Made by a program: the position numbers and the translations under genes
Assembly: GCF_900095705.1 (NCBI RefSeq)
Contig: NZ_LT608324.1
Span: forward strand, 124,001 to 188,000
Origin: Fusobacterium massiliense
Lineage (GTDB): Bacteria; Fusobacteriota; Fusobacteriia; Fusobacteriales; Fusobacteriaceae
Reading direction: 5' to 3'
DNA: 64,000 nucleotides
Notes under the pieces: generated by a model
Databases searched by the model: none
What the model was told of the DNA's origin: nothing
What the model saw: the letters and a program-made list of their open reading frames with translations, nothing else
Part shown: in pieces, positions 1 to 9,900 of the stretch
Numbering within the stretch: the stretch's first letter is position 1
How the letters are laid out: each line of letters starts with the position of its first letter

Positions 1-1011
1 ATCATATAAGTATTCAGGTCCTATAAATCCAACAACTGTATTTACTAGGAATGGTTGGAATCTTTTTGCAAATCCATAACATCTAGCTTCCATAGTAACT
101 TGGTCTGCTCCATTGTGAGCATCTGAAGATAATTCTGAACCTTGTCCTGTTTCAAAATACATTACATTTGGTCCAGCAGCTGTACCTTGTTTTAAAGCTA
201 GTTGTCTTGCTTCTTCTATCATAGTTCCTGTTATTCCGAAAGCTTCATTTCCTTTTTGAGAACCTGCTATACTTTGGAATATTAAGTCTACTTTAGCACC
301 TCTTCTTATTGCTTCCATTTGTGTAGTAACGTGAGCCAATACACAAGTTTGAGTTGGTATTTCATAGTCTGTTTTGATTTTATGGAATCTTTCCATAACT
401 GCCATAACACTATCAACACTATCATCAACTGGGTTTAATCCTAAAACAGCATCTCCCATTCCATATGTTAATCCTTCTAATGTAGATATCATTATTCCAT
501 CAGGATCGTCTGTTGTATGGTTAGGTTGTAATCTTACTGCTAGAGTATCGTATCCACCAATTGTTGTATTACAGTGAGCATGTACTTCAATTTTTTTAGC
601 TGCTACGATTAAGTCCATGTTAGACATTAATTTTGCAACTGCTGCGATCATTTCAGATGTTAATCCTCTTCTGATCCAGTTAATTTTTTCAGGAGTAGCT
701 TCTTCACTTAAAAGCCATTCTCTTAATTCAGAAACTGTCCAATCTTTAATTTCATCATAAATTTGTAGATTTAAGTCATCAATTATAATTCTTGTAACTT
801 CATCTTCCTCATATGGAACTGCAGGATTTTCTTTTAAATCTTTTAAAGTAACTTTTGATAAAACTACTTTTGCTGCAACTCTCTCTTTCGCTGAACTAGC
901 TGCAATACCAGCAAGTGCATCTCCAGATTTTCTTTCATTTGCTTTTGCCATTACTTCTTTTAAAGAAGAAAAATTGTAAACATGGTCAAATAGCTTTACA
1001 CTTAATATCAT
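1..1011 (-). CDS. eutB: Ethanolamine ammonia-lyase large subunit (partial)
   Basis: This is the catalytic large subunit of the adenosylcobalamin-dependent lyase that splits ethanolamine into acetaldehyde and ammonia. The 337 visible residues are the N-terminal part; the rest runs off the left edge (the family is about 450 residues). Recognisable family segments are SGDALAGIAA near residue 30, VTTQMEAIRRGAKVDLIFQS in the middle, GQGSELSSDAHNGADQVTME, and the FIGPEYLYD stretch at the window edge. The ATG at 1009-1011 follows a GAGGTG Shine-Dalgarno. It starts 23 bp after eutA ends, so the two are co-transcribed and under the leader upstream of eutA. Identity comes from recalled family sequence. 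Confidence 0.95.
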   Translation of the reverse strand, partial: MILSVKLFDHVYNFSSLKEVMAKANERKSGDALAGIAASSAKERVAAKVVLSKVTLKDLKENPAVPYEEDEVTRIIIDDLNLQIYDEIKDWTVSELREWLLSEEATPEKINWIRRGLTSEMIAAVAKLMSNMDLIVAAKKIEVHAHCNTTIGGYDTLAVRLQPNHTTDDPDGIMISTLEGLTYGMGDAVLGLNPVDDSVDSVMAVMERFHKIKTDYEIPTQTCVLAHVTTQMEAIRRGAKVDLIFQSIAGSQKGNEAFGITGTMIEEARQLALKQGTAAGPNVMYFETGQGSELSSDAHNGADQVTMEARCYGFAKRFQPFLVNTVVGFIGPEYLYD

Positions 1012-1034
1012 ACTTTCACCTCTTATATTTTTTA

Positions 1035-2465
1035 CTATTTATAGTTTTTTAACACCAGTGTTTTTACAACAACTGGTAGCACACTACCCATACCCAAAGG
1101 TTTCCCAACATCAATGTAATCTCCATCGTTTACGCTTATGCTATCTACACAGACAACGTCAGTTTTACCATTTGTATTCAACATTAAACATTGACCCAAA
1201 ACCTTACCAATATCTTTTTCAACTACTACAATAAGTCTTGGAACACTTTTAAATACTTGTGTTATAGCGTCTGCTAAACCAACTATTTTTTTGTATTTCA
1301 TATTGCTGTCTCCAACAATACCAATAGCAACATCTTGTCTTCCTTCGTTATTTCTAAACCAATCCAATCTTTGTTCTAGTCTTTCTTTGAACTCGAATAA
1401 ATTTTCTTCATCTTCTTTACTCATTTTTATAACCGGAATATTTTTGATTGGAAGAATGTCTTCATTAGTATAAGTTATAGTACTTCCACTTATTTCAGTA
1501 GTATAATTTCCAGCTCCTACAACAGTTGCTCCTATAGTTTCTCCAACTTTTACGAACTTAACTCCTGCTGTTTCAAAAGCTTTCTTTATTTCTTTTCCAA
1601 GTACTATTCCTATATCTCCATACTTGAATTCATCACCACTATAATCATTATAAACTAGATCAGCTACTCCCCCAGAAAAACTTACATAATCAAGTTCATT
1701 GTTTCTTGTATGAAAATCTTTGTAAGTTATCAACAAATCATAATTATCAGTTTTTGTTTTATAAGAAACTGATTGTAATAGAATATCTGCAACTTCTTTA
1801 CATAATTTAACTATTTCATTTTTATCACATTTAGAACCAACTTTAATATTAAGTCCTAATCTCGAAATAAGTTTTGTAAATTTATCACTTATATAATCAA
1901 TAGTCATTGTAGCAGTATTGATTTTTATAAGTCTTCCACCTACGTCTAAACAAGTTGTATCCATTACCTTTCCTCTGTCAAAGTAACAGATATTAGTTGT
2001 TCCTCCACCTATGTCCAAGTTAAATATTCTAGTGTTATTTTTTTCTGAAAAAGCCATAGCCCCAGAACCTTTACCTGCTATTATACTTTCAAGATCTGGC
2101 CCTGCAGTTGCAACAACGAAGTCTCCTGCCATTCCACTTAAAGCATTTAATACTTCATTTGCATTTGATTTTCTAGCAGTTTCTCCAGTAATAATTACTG
2201 CTCCAGTAGATATAGAAGATGGTGTCATACCTGCCTTTTTATATTCTTCTTCCACAATTTTTTTTACACCTTGAGAATCAATTTCAGTTTGACTTACTAA
2301 TGGCGTAAAATAAATATGACTTCTATAAACTACATCTTTAGATATAATTTTTATTTGAGGTACTCTCGCTCCAGAAGCTGTATTTTCTAAGACTATTTTA
2401 CTAAAAACAACCTGTGTTGTTGATGTTCCTATGTCTATCCCAACACTATTAATTTCTTCTCTCAT
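1035..2465 (-). CDS. eutA: Ethanolamine ammonia-lyase reactivating factor EutA
   Basis: EutA is an ATP-dependent reactivase that releases damaged cobalamin from the EutBC lyase. The protein belongs to the actin/Hsp70 ATPase superfamily: the phosphate-1 loop [15 protein letters not shown] is near the N terminus and a second nucleotide loop, [15 protein letters not shown], is near residue 150. It is about 476 residues, normal for EutA. A TTG six bases upstream extends the frame, but AAAGGAG sits six bases before the ATG at 2465, so the ATG is preferred. It directly precedes eutB. The leader between 2488 and 2563 looks like a EutV-controlled antiterminator. Confidence 0.95.
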   Translation of the reverse strand: MREEINSVGIDIGTSTTQVVFSKIVLENTASGARVPQIKIISKDVVYRSHIYFTPLVSQTEIDSQGVKKIVEEEYKKAGMTPSSISTGAVIITGETARKSNANEVLNALSGMAGDFVVATAGPDLESIIAGKGSGAMAFSEKNNTRIFNLDIGGGTTNICYFDRGKVMDTTCLDVGGRLIKINTATMTIDYISDKFTKLISRLGLNIKVGSKCDKNEIVKLCKEVADILLQSVSYKTKTDNYDLLITYKDFHTRNNELDYVSFSGGVADLVYNDYSGDEFKYGDIGIVLGKEIKKAFETAGVKFVKVGETIGATVVGAGNYTTEISGSTITYTNEDILPIKNIPVIKMSKEDEENLFEFKERLEQRLDWFRNNEGRQDVAIGIVGDSNMKYKKIVGLADAITQVFKSVPRLIVVVEKDIGKVLGQCLMLNTNGKTDVVCVDSISVNDGDYIDVGKPLGMGSVLPVVVKTLVLKNYK

Positions 2466-2487
2466 AGACAACTCCTTTTTTTAGAAT

Positions 2488-2526
2488 AAAAAAAGCTGGA
2501 AATAGAAAAAAATCCTATTTGCCAGC
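2488..2526 (-). terminator. Conditional terminator in the eut leader
   Basis: On the minus strand GCTGG-C-AAATAG pairs with CTATTT-CCAGC around a nine-base loop (stem 2495-2526, one bulged base), followed by seven T (2488-2494). It lies only about 20 bases before the eutA start, so it would stop transcription before the operon unless prevented. The 5' edge of the stem (2524-2526) is shared with the second hexaloop hairpin listed next, making the two structures mutually exclusive. Confidence 0.8.
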
Positions 2527-2563
2527 ATCATTGCTTTTTAATTAATATACTCCGTTGTATACC
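2524..2563 (-). promoter_or_regulatory. Dual-hexaloop ANTAR (EutV) antiterminator
   Basis: Two small hairpins with six-base loops precede the conditional terminator. The first is TATAC-AACGGA-GTATA (2546-2561), the second AGC-AATGAT-GCT (2524-2535). Both loops carry A at position 1 and G at position 4, the signature recognised by ANTAR-domain regulators such as EutV. The second stem is only three pairs and overlaps the terminator stem. By analogy with Enterococcus eut leaders, phosphorylated EutV would bind both loops and block termination when ethanolamine and cobalamin are present. EutV itself is outside this window. A possible promoter (TTGATA at 2663-2668, 16-base spacer, TATTAA at 2641-2646) lies upstream. 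The remaining bases to 2846 hold nothing else clear. Confidence 0.75.
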
Positions 2564-2846
2564 ATTTTTATTTTATTATTCTAATTTTATAAATTTTATT
2601 ACATTTCTAATTTTTCAAAATTAATTATCACTTAAATTTTTTAATAAATTTTTTGACGCCATTATCAAAAATTATAAAATTAAGTATTAATTTTATCACA
2701 ACTGATACATTTCTCTGAACCATTCTGTTCCTAACTTGTATCATTTATTAGAAAGTATAATAAATTTTACTTTCTCCTATATTAAACTCTATTTTTTATA
2801 TTTTGTCAATATATTTTTTTAATAGATTAAATCAAATAATTTTATC

Positions 2847-5126
2847 TTATTTAAATCTCTTCAATCTTAAAGCGTTAGTCACAACAGAAACAGAACTCAA
2901 TCCCATAGCAAGACCAGCTATCATTGGATTTAATAAATGGCCAGTTAATAAGTAAAGTATTCCTCCTGCTATTGGTATTCCACAAGTATTGTAGAAAAAC
3001 GCCCAAAATAAATTTTCTTTTATATTCTTTATTGTAGCTCTACTTAATCTTATTGCTGTAAGTATCACTTCAATATTCTTATTCATAAGAACTATATCTG
3101 CACTCTCTATTGCAATATCTGTCCCACTACCTATTGCTAATCCAACATCTGCTTGAGCAAGTGCTGGAGAATCATTTATTCCGTCTCCTACCATTGCAAC
3201 TTTCTTACCTTTTTCCTGTAACTCTTTAACTTTTTTATATTTATCTTCTGGTGAAACTTCTGCAATAACATTATCTATATTCAATTTTTTGGCTATAACT
3301 TTAGCTGTTCTTTCATTATCTCCAGTAAGCATATATGTTTCAATTTTTTCTTTTCTTAATTTTTCTATTAACTGAATACTTTCTTCTCTAATAACATCTG
3401 CTATTGTAATAAAAGCTATTAAATTATCTTTGTCTGCCAATAATATAGTAGTTTTACCTTCTAATTCATACTTATGTATTAGCTCTTCTTTGATATTCCC
3501 TATATTATTTTCAATTAATAATTTTCTATTTCCTAAAAAATATTTATTATTCTCAATTTCTCCAATAACTCCTCTACCAGAAATTGATAAGAAATTTCTA
3601 ATATCGTATTCAGAAAAATTCTTTTCTTTTAATTTTTCATAGACAGCTTTTCCTAGTGGGTGTTCTGAATTTTTTTCCATAGAAGCAGCTATTTTTACAA
3701 TTTCATCTTCACTTAAATCACTAAGACTTATAATATCTATAACTTTAGGATTTCCCTCTGTTAAAGTACCAGTTTTATCAAAAACGATAGTATCTATTCT
3801 ATTTAATTTTTCCAGTGCCTCTCCAGATTTAATAAGTATCCCTAATTCTGCTCCTTTACCTGTACCAACCATTATTGCTGTAGGAGTTGCAAGTCCCAAC
3901 GAACAAGGACAAGCTATAATAAGTATAGAAATAAATATTGTTAAAACAAATTCAAATGGACTTCCTATTATTCTAACAGCATTATATTTTATAGCAAACC
4001 ACCAAATTAAAGATACCACTATTGCTATTGTAATTACTGTTGGAACAAATACCAAAGACACTTTATCTGCAAGTTTTGCTATTGGAGCTTTTGTCATTTG
4101 AGCGTCCTCAACAAGTTTTGCTATTTTTGAAATTAAAGTTTCATCTTTTGTTGCATTTACAAGAACTTTTAAAGCTCCATCTTTGTTGATACTTCCACTG
4201 TATACACTGTCGTTTTCTCCTTTTTCAACTGGTATACTTTCCCCTGTAATCATAGCTTCATCTATACTGGAATGCCCTTCTACAATTACTCCGTCAACAG
4301 GGATTTTTTCTCCAGGTTTTATAAAAACAGTATCTCCTTTTGAAACTTCTTCAATATTTACTTCAAATATTTCACCATTTCTTATTATATTAGCTTTTTT
4401 TGCTTGAAAATTAACTAATTTTTTGATAGCTGCTGAAGCTTTTCCCTTACTCAATGTTTCTAAATATTTTCCTAGCATAACAAAAGCTATAATCATTGTT
4501 GCCGACTCATAATATAAGGAATGCATCAAATGAACATTACTTTCAGCAAAAATTCTATAACTTATATACAAACTATATACAAATGCCGAACTTGTTCCAA
4601 CAGCCACCAAGCTATCCATATTTGGACTTAACATTATTAATTGCCTGAATCCAACTCTATAAAATATTTTACCTATCCACATAACTATTATCGTTATAAC
4701 TAATTGAGTCAATACATAGTTTAATATTTTTATTTCCGGATTCAAGAAACTTGGCAAAGGCATAGAAAACATATGGCTCATAGAAATATACATTAATATA
4801 AATGATAATAAAACAACTATTTTAGTCTTTGCTAATTCATTTTTTAATTTTTTTTCTGCTTTTATATTTTCTTCCTTTTCTCTCAAGTCTTCTCTTTTTT
4901 TAGGAATATACCCAAGTTTTTCAATAATTTTTGTTATTTCACTAGCTTTTATTTCACTTTCATTATAATCAATATCAGCCATATTATTTGAAATGTTAAC
5001 TAATGCTTTTTTTACTCCATTAGTTCTAGATAATTTTCTTTCAATTTTTGCTACACAAGCTTGACAACTTATTCCCTCTATTTTTAGTTCTAATTTTTTA
5101 AAATTTTCTTTTGTTAAATCTTCCAT
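2847..5126 (-). CDS. copA: Copper-exporting P1B-type ATPase
   Basis: This is a 759-residue integral membrane pump for Cu(I) efflux. It has an N-terminal heavy-metal-associated domain with GISCQAC (Cys21, Cys24), the TGES actuator motif, the intramembrane metal site CPC near residue 405 (ACPCSLGLATP), the phosphorylated Asp in DKTGT near 449, the SEHP nucleotide-domain motif, TGDN near 601 and GDGINDSPA near 646. Only one HMA domain is present, as in many short CopA proteins. The copper chaperone gene lies upstream on the same strand, separated by a 76-bp dispersed repeat. Specificity for copper over silver follows from CPC and the chaperone; it is not tested by sequence alone. Confidence 0.95.
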   Translation of the reverse strand: MEDLTKENFKKLELKIEGISCQACVAKIERKLSRTNGVKKALVNISNNMADIDYNESEIKASEITKIIEKLGYIPKKREDLREKEENIKAEKKLKNELAKTKIVVLLSFILMYISMSHMFSMPLPSFLNPEIKILNYVLTQLVITIIVMWIGKIFYRVGFRQLIMLSPNMDSLVAVGTSSAFVYSLYISYRIFAESNVHLMHSLYYESATMIIAFVMLGKYLETLSKGKASAAIKKLVNFQAKKANIIRNGEIFEVNIEEVSKGDTVFIKPGEKIPVDGVIVEGHSSIDEAMITGESIPVEKGENDSVYSGSINKDGALKVLVNATKDETLISKIAKLVEDAQMTKAPIAKLADKVSLVFVPTVITIAIVVSLIWWFAIKYNAVRIIGSPFEFVLTIFISILIIACPCSLGLATPTAIMVGTGKGAELGILIKSGEALEKLNRIDTIVFDKTGTLTEGNPKVIDIISLSDLSEDEIVKIAASMEKNSEHPLGKAVYEKLKEKNFSEYDIRNFLSISGRGVIGEIENNKYFLGNRKLLIENNIGNIKEELIHKYELEGKTTILLADKDNLIAFITIADVIREESIQLIEKLRKEKIETYMLTGDNERTAKVIAKKLNIDNVIAEVSPEDKYKKVKELQEKGKKVAMVGDGINDSPALAQADVGLAIGSGTDIAIESADIVLMNKNIEVILTAIRLSRATIKNIKENLFWAFFYNTCGIPIAGGILYLLTGHLLNPMIAGLAMGLSSVSVVTNALRLKRFK

Positions 5127-5195
5127 TTTTCCCTCATTCTATAAACAATTACTAAAAGTTAATCAGATTTTTTATTAAATTTAAATATTAAAATT

Positions 5196-5271
5196 AGTCT
5201 CTTGACAGCCGTATGAGTTCTACGAGCTGGATAAATACAGGCTCTTCGGACTAATACGGACGTCAGAGACT
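5196..5271 (-). repeat. 76-bp palindromic dispersed element, copy A
   Basis: Full-length copy, core on the minus strand; the ends AGTCTCT and AGAGACT are inverted repeats. It lies between copZ and copA, inside what would otherwise be one operon. The adjacent TATACTTTCC flank is not recognisable here. Confidence 0.9.
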
Positions 5272-5275
5272 TTGT

Positions 5276-5470
5276 TTATATTAAATCATATCCTGCATCA
5301 TCTAATTTTTCTCTTATTTTAGTTAATACACTTTCATCTTTAACTTCAACTTCTGCCGAACCAACTTTAACATCTAAGACTTTTATTTCGTCTATCTCTT
5401 CTAACGCCTTCTTTACAGATTTTACACAATGTTCACAAGCCATACCTTCAATTTTCAAATTTAATTTCAT
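5276..5470 (-). CDS. copZ: Copper chaperone (HMA domain)
   Basis: A 64-residue single heavy-metal-associated domain with the metal site GMACEHC near residues 9-15. Length and the beta-alpha-beta pattern match CopZ-type chaperones that hand Cu(I) to the HMA domain of CopA. An AGGAGG-type ribosome site precedes the ATG. It is transcribed towards copA, and a palindromic element fills the gap, which may set the ratio of the two products. CxHC rather than CxxC of the pump is common in chaperones. Confidence 0.9.
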   Translation of the reverse strand: MKLNLKIEGMACEHCVKSVKKALEEIDEIKVLDVKVGSAEVEVKDESVLTKIREKLDDAGYDLI

Positions 5471-5499
5471 AAAACTCCTCCTAATTTATATTTTAATAT

Positions 5500-6588
5500 T
5501 TATCCTTTTATTTTCTTTAAATTTTCACTCATCATAAAAAATAACCACTTATCTTTTCTACCTAATTCTTCGGCTTTTTTTAAATTTTTTAACGACTCTT
5601 CATATTCTCCAATTTCAAACTCAATAGCTGCTTTTTCAGAATAAAACCATATATCTTTTCTACCTAGTTTTTCAACTATTTCTAGATATTCTAAAGCTTC
5701 ACTATATTTCCCTAAAGCCCTATATGTCCAAGCTATTTCAGAAATTAAAAATATATCCTTTCCATTGTCTAATTTGTAAGCTAAAAGATAGTTCTTTAAA
5801 GCTGTTTCAAAATCTCCTAAAGCTCTATAACATAAACCTATTTGAATATTTATCCATTTATCATTTCTTCCTAAATCATTTGCTTTAAAATACCACTCTA
5901 AAGATTTTTGAAAGTCTTTTATTACACCGTATGTCCAAGCTATTTGTGAGCATATCCAAATATCATTTCTTCCAACTTCTACTGCTTTCAGATAATACTC
6001 TAAAGATTTTTTATATTCTTTCATTTCTCCTAGACAATAACCAAGTTCAGAATAAATCCAATCATCATTTCTTCCTAGTTGCAATACATATTCTAATAAT
6101 TCTTTAGCTTCTTCCCATCTAGATATCTTATTTAAAATCCAAGCTATATTTGATTCACAATAGATTTTATCCTCTAATGTTTCAACATATTTTCTAGCTT
6201 CAAAAGCATATTTTATAGCAATTTCTATTTCATTTTCATCTTCTTTTAATTCAGCGAGACTTATATACGATCTCAACAAGTATTCTTTTGTTCCTTCCGC
6301 TTCCGGTTTTATATTAAATGCTTTTAAAAAATATGTAATAGCATTTTCATATTCGTTTTCAAAAAAATAAGCACTCCCTATTCTATAATTCCATAAAAAT
6401 GATTTTCCTTCTTCAGCTTCTATTCCTTTTAATACATCAATTGCTTGTCTATATTCAGATATAGCAATATATGTTTTTCCAAGATAACTAAGAATTTCTG
6501 AAGTTAATTCTTCTTTTTTTATTTTTTTTATTTCATCAATGATTACATCATATTTTTCATCTTGAAATAAACTTTCAAATTTTTCCAT
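5500..6588 (-). CDS. Tetratricopeptide-repeat protein
   Basis: A 362-residue soluble protein made almost entirely of TPR-like helical pairs. The central half carries near-regular units ending in L-G-R-N-D-x-W-I or L-G-R-K-D-x-W (for example LGRNDDWIYSELGYCLGEMK and LGRNDKWINIQIGLCYRALG), about 34-36 residues apart. There is no signal peptide or membrane segment. Such repeats usually bind proteins; the partner is unknown. It lies just upstream of copZ (about 30 bp) and could be co-transcribed with the copper genes, but no functional link is evident. Confidence 0.85.
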   Translation of the reverse strand: MEKFESLFQDEKYDVIIDEIKKIKKEELTSEILSYLGKTYIAISEYRQAIDVLKGIEAEEGKSFLWNYRIGSAYFFENEYENAITYFLKAFNIKPEAEGTKEYLLRSYISLAELKEDENEIEIAIKYAFEARKYVETLEDKIYCESNIAWILNKISRWEEAKELLEYVLQLGRNDDWIYSELGYCLGEMKEYKKSLEYYLKAVEVGRNDIWICSQIAWTYGVIKDFQKSLEWYFKANDLGRNDKWINIQIGLCYRALGDFETALKNYLLAYKLDNGKDIFLISEIAWTYRALGKYSEALEYLEIVEKLGRKDIWFYSEKAAIEFEIGEYEESLKNLKKAEELGRKDKWLFFMMSENLKKIKG

Positions 6589-6708
6589 AATTTCTTATTT
6601 ATAAACCTTTCTAAGATTTTGTACATTCTACCATAAAAAGTATTTTTTTTATATTAGAAATTTAATTATTTTTTTATTTACTTGTTATTACAAATAAAAA
6701 ATAAATAA

Positions 6709-6784
6709 AGTCTCTGACGTCCATATTAGTTCGAAGAGCCTATGTTCATTGAGCTCGTAGAACTCATATGGCTGTCAAGAGACC
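6709..6784 (+). repeat. 76-bp palindromic dispersed element, copy B
   Basis: Full-length copy in forward orientation with the right end AGAGACC instead of AGAGACT. It lies between the TPR gene and the 3' end of the pyruvate oxidoreductase gene. The rest of the gap (6785-6953) holds an inverted repeat GTAGATTT/AAATCTAC at 6836-6909 with an inner AGAGT/ACTCT pair, perhaps the 3' end structure of the oxidoreductase transcript. Confidence 0.9.
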
Positions 6785-6953
6785 ATTTTTTTTATTTAAG
6801 TATAGTAAAAAAGTAAAAATAAATTAATTACAATTGTAGATTTTGGATAAAAAATTAAATTAGAGTGAGCCCAGCAAACTCTCCATTTTTTTACTGTTAA
6901 GAAATCTACTAAATAACTAACTATTTTTACTTTTTAAATAATATTTTTTTTAT

Positions 6954-9900
6954 TTATCTTTTTTCTTCTGAGAAATCAAGACTTGCAAGTCTTTTATATT
7001 GTCTCCATCTTCTTTGAGCATCAAACATATTCTTTTCAAATAACTCATTTGCTTCTTCCGGATTGGATTTTTTCAAAGTCATATATCTTGTTTCTCCCAT
7101 CAAATATTCTTGATATAACTCCCACTTAGGTTCCTTACAATCTAGTTGTAAAGGATTTTTTCCTTGTGTCTCTAATGTAGGATTATATCTAAATATTGGC
7201 CAATATCCACATTCAGTAGCAAGTTTCATTTCTGTTTGAGATTTTGACATACCTTTTTTTATTCCATGATTAATACAAGGTGAATAAGCTATAATTATTG
7301 ATGGCCCGTTATAACTTTCCGCTTCTTGTATAGCTTTTAAAAATTGTTGTTGATTTGCTCCCATAGAAACTTGTCCAACATAAATATGTCCATAGCTCAT
7401 ACAAATAGCAGCTAAATCTTTTTTCTTCAAAGGTTTTCCGGCAGCAGCAAATTTTGCAACGGCAGCTGTTGGTGTAGCTTTAGATGATTGACCTCCAGTA
7501 TTAGAATATACTTCTGTATCCATAACAATGACATTTATATCTTCTTTAGAAGCAAGAACATGGTCAAGTCCACCATATCCTATATCATATGCCCAACCAT
7601 CTCCTCCAACTATCCATTGAGATTTTTTTATCAAATATTGTTTTAATCCTATAATTTCTTTAGCATATTTATCATTTTTTCCTTCTAATAAAGCTAAAAT
7701 TTTAGGACTAATCTCTCTAGTTTTAGCTGCATAAGCTCTATTTTCTATCCACTCTCTAAATAATCCTTGTAATGCGGGACTGACTACTTCCATATTAATT
7801 TCCATTATATGTTGTAATCTATCGCGAAGAGCTTCAACTCCAACATGCATACCAAAACCGTATTCAGCATTATCTTCAAATAATGATGAAGCCCATGCAG
7901 GTCCTTCTCCACAACAATTTTTTGTATATGGTGTTGACGGTGCAGAACCACTATAAACTGAAGAACATCCACTTGCATTAGCTACCATCATTCTATCTCC
8001 AAACATTTGAGAAATCACTTTCAAATAAGGTGTTTCTCCACAACCTGGACAAGCCCCATTAAATTCAAATAATGGTTGAGAAAATTGTGAGCCTTTGACA
8101 GTGTTTGTTGCTATCTTATCATTTTTATAGCTCACTTCACTATAAATATATGCTGCTTTTTTATCTTCCTGATTTCCCAATGCTGTAGCTATAGGCTTCA
8201 TATTAAGAGCTTTTCCTGGAGCTGGGCAGACATTTGCACATGAACCACAACCTGTACAATCAAGTGGTGTAACTTGTATTCTGTATGTCAAGTCTTCTAA
8301 GCCTTTTCCGGTAGCTTTTTTACTTTCAAATTCAACTGGGGAACTTTTCTTTTCTTCTTCTGTTATTAAAAATGCTCTAATTGCAGCATGTGGACAAACA
8401 TATGCACATTGGTTACATTGTATACATTTATCCATATCCCATTGAGGAACATCAACAGCTACTCCCCTTTTTTCAAAAGCAGCAGTTCCATTTTCAAAAG
8501 TTCCATCCTCTCTTCCTAAAAAAGTTGATACCGGTAATTCATTCCCTTTAATAGCATTAATTGGTTCTACTATATCTTTGATAAAAGATGTTAACAACTC
8601 TGTTTTACAATTTGAAGTATCATTATGTTTTTCTACTTTTTCTTTATTTCTAATTTCTAAATTTACCCAATTAGGATCAACTTCTATTTCAACTAATCCT
8701 TCCGCTCCCACGTCTATTGCTTTGTAGTTTAATTGAACTACATCGTCACCTTTTTTACCATAAGATTTATAAGCATAATCTTTCATATATTGTTGTGCTT
8801 CTTCATAAGGAATTATTTCTGCTAATTTGAAAAAAGCTGATTGCATAATAGTATTTGTTCTATGTCCTAATCCAATTTCTTGAGCAAGTTTTGTTGCATT
8901 AATAATATAAAACTTAGCTTCTGCTTTTGCTAAATCATATTTTATATTATTTGGAATATGTTCTAAAACTTCATCTTTATCCCAAACACAGTTTAAAAGA
9001 AATTTTCCACCTTTTTTTAATCCGGAAGTCATATCATACTGATTTATATAAGCCGGAACAGAACAAGCTACAAAACTTGGACTCGATACTAAATATGTTG
9101 ATTTTATAGGATTCTTTCCAAATCTTAAATGCGATCTTGTAACTCCTCCAGATTTTTTAGAATCATAAGCAAAATATCCTTGTGCATATAAATCTGTTTT
9201 ATCTCCTATGATCTTGATAGAGTTTTTATTAGCACCTACCGTTCCATCTGCCCCTAATCCATAAAATAAGCAAGCTTTAGTTGTCGGATCAGCAACATTT
9301 AATTTTTCTCCAACTTCAAGAGATGTAAACGTAACATCATCAACTATTCCAACTGTAAAATTTGTCTTAGGCTCATCTAATAATAAATTATCAAAAACAG
9401 CCTTTATTTGTGCTGGTGTTGTGTCTTTTGAAGAAAGTCCATATCTTCCTCCAACTATTACTGGAGCATTTTCTTTTCCATAAAATATTGATTTAACATC
9501 TAACAATAATGGTTCACCTGGAGCTCCTTGTTCCTTTGTTCTTTCTAGTACAGCAATTTTTTTAACTGTTTTAGGTAGTACATTAAAGAAATATTTTTCA
9601 GAGAAAGGTCTATACAAATGAACTGTTATTAACCCAACTTTTTCTCCATTTTCTACTAAGTAATCAACAGTTTCTTCAGCAGTTTGACATACGGATGTCA
9701 TAGCAACTATAACCCTTTCTGCATCAATCGCTCCTCTATATTTGAATGGTTTATATTCTCTTCCAGTTTCTTTTGATATTTCTTCCATATAATGAGCAGC
9801 TATATCTGGCACTGCATCATAAAACTTATTTTGAACTTCTCTTGTTTGAAAATAAATATCATCATTTTGTGCTGTTCCTCTTGTAACTGGATGTTCTGGA

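Noticed and set aside
2703-2774. Inverted repeats TGATACA/TGTATCA and GAAAGTA/TACTTTC near the end of copA
   Set aside because: Loops are long or T-runs are missing, and similarity to the 76-bp family is not convincing; left as AT-rich spacer.
8927-9109. Plus-strand ORF inside the pyruvate oxidoreductase gene
   Set aside because: Antisense shadow of conserved coding sequence without ribosome site.
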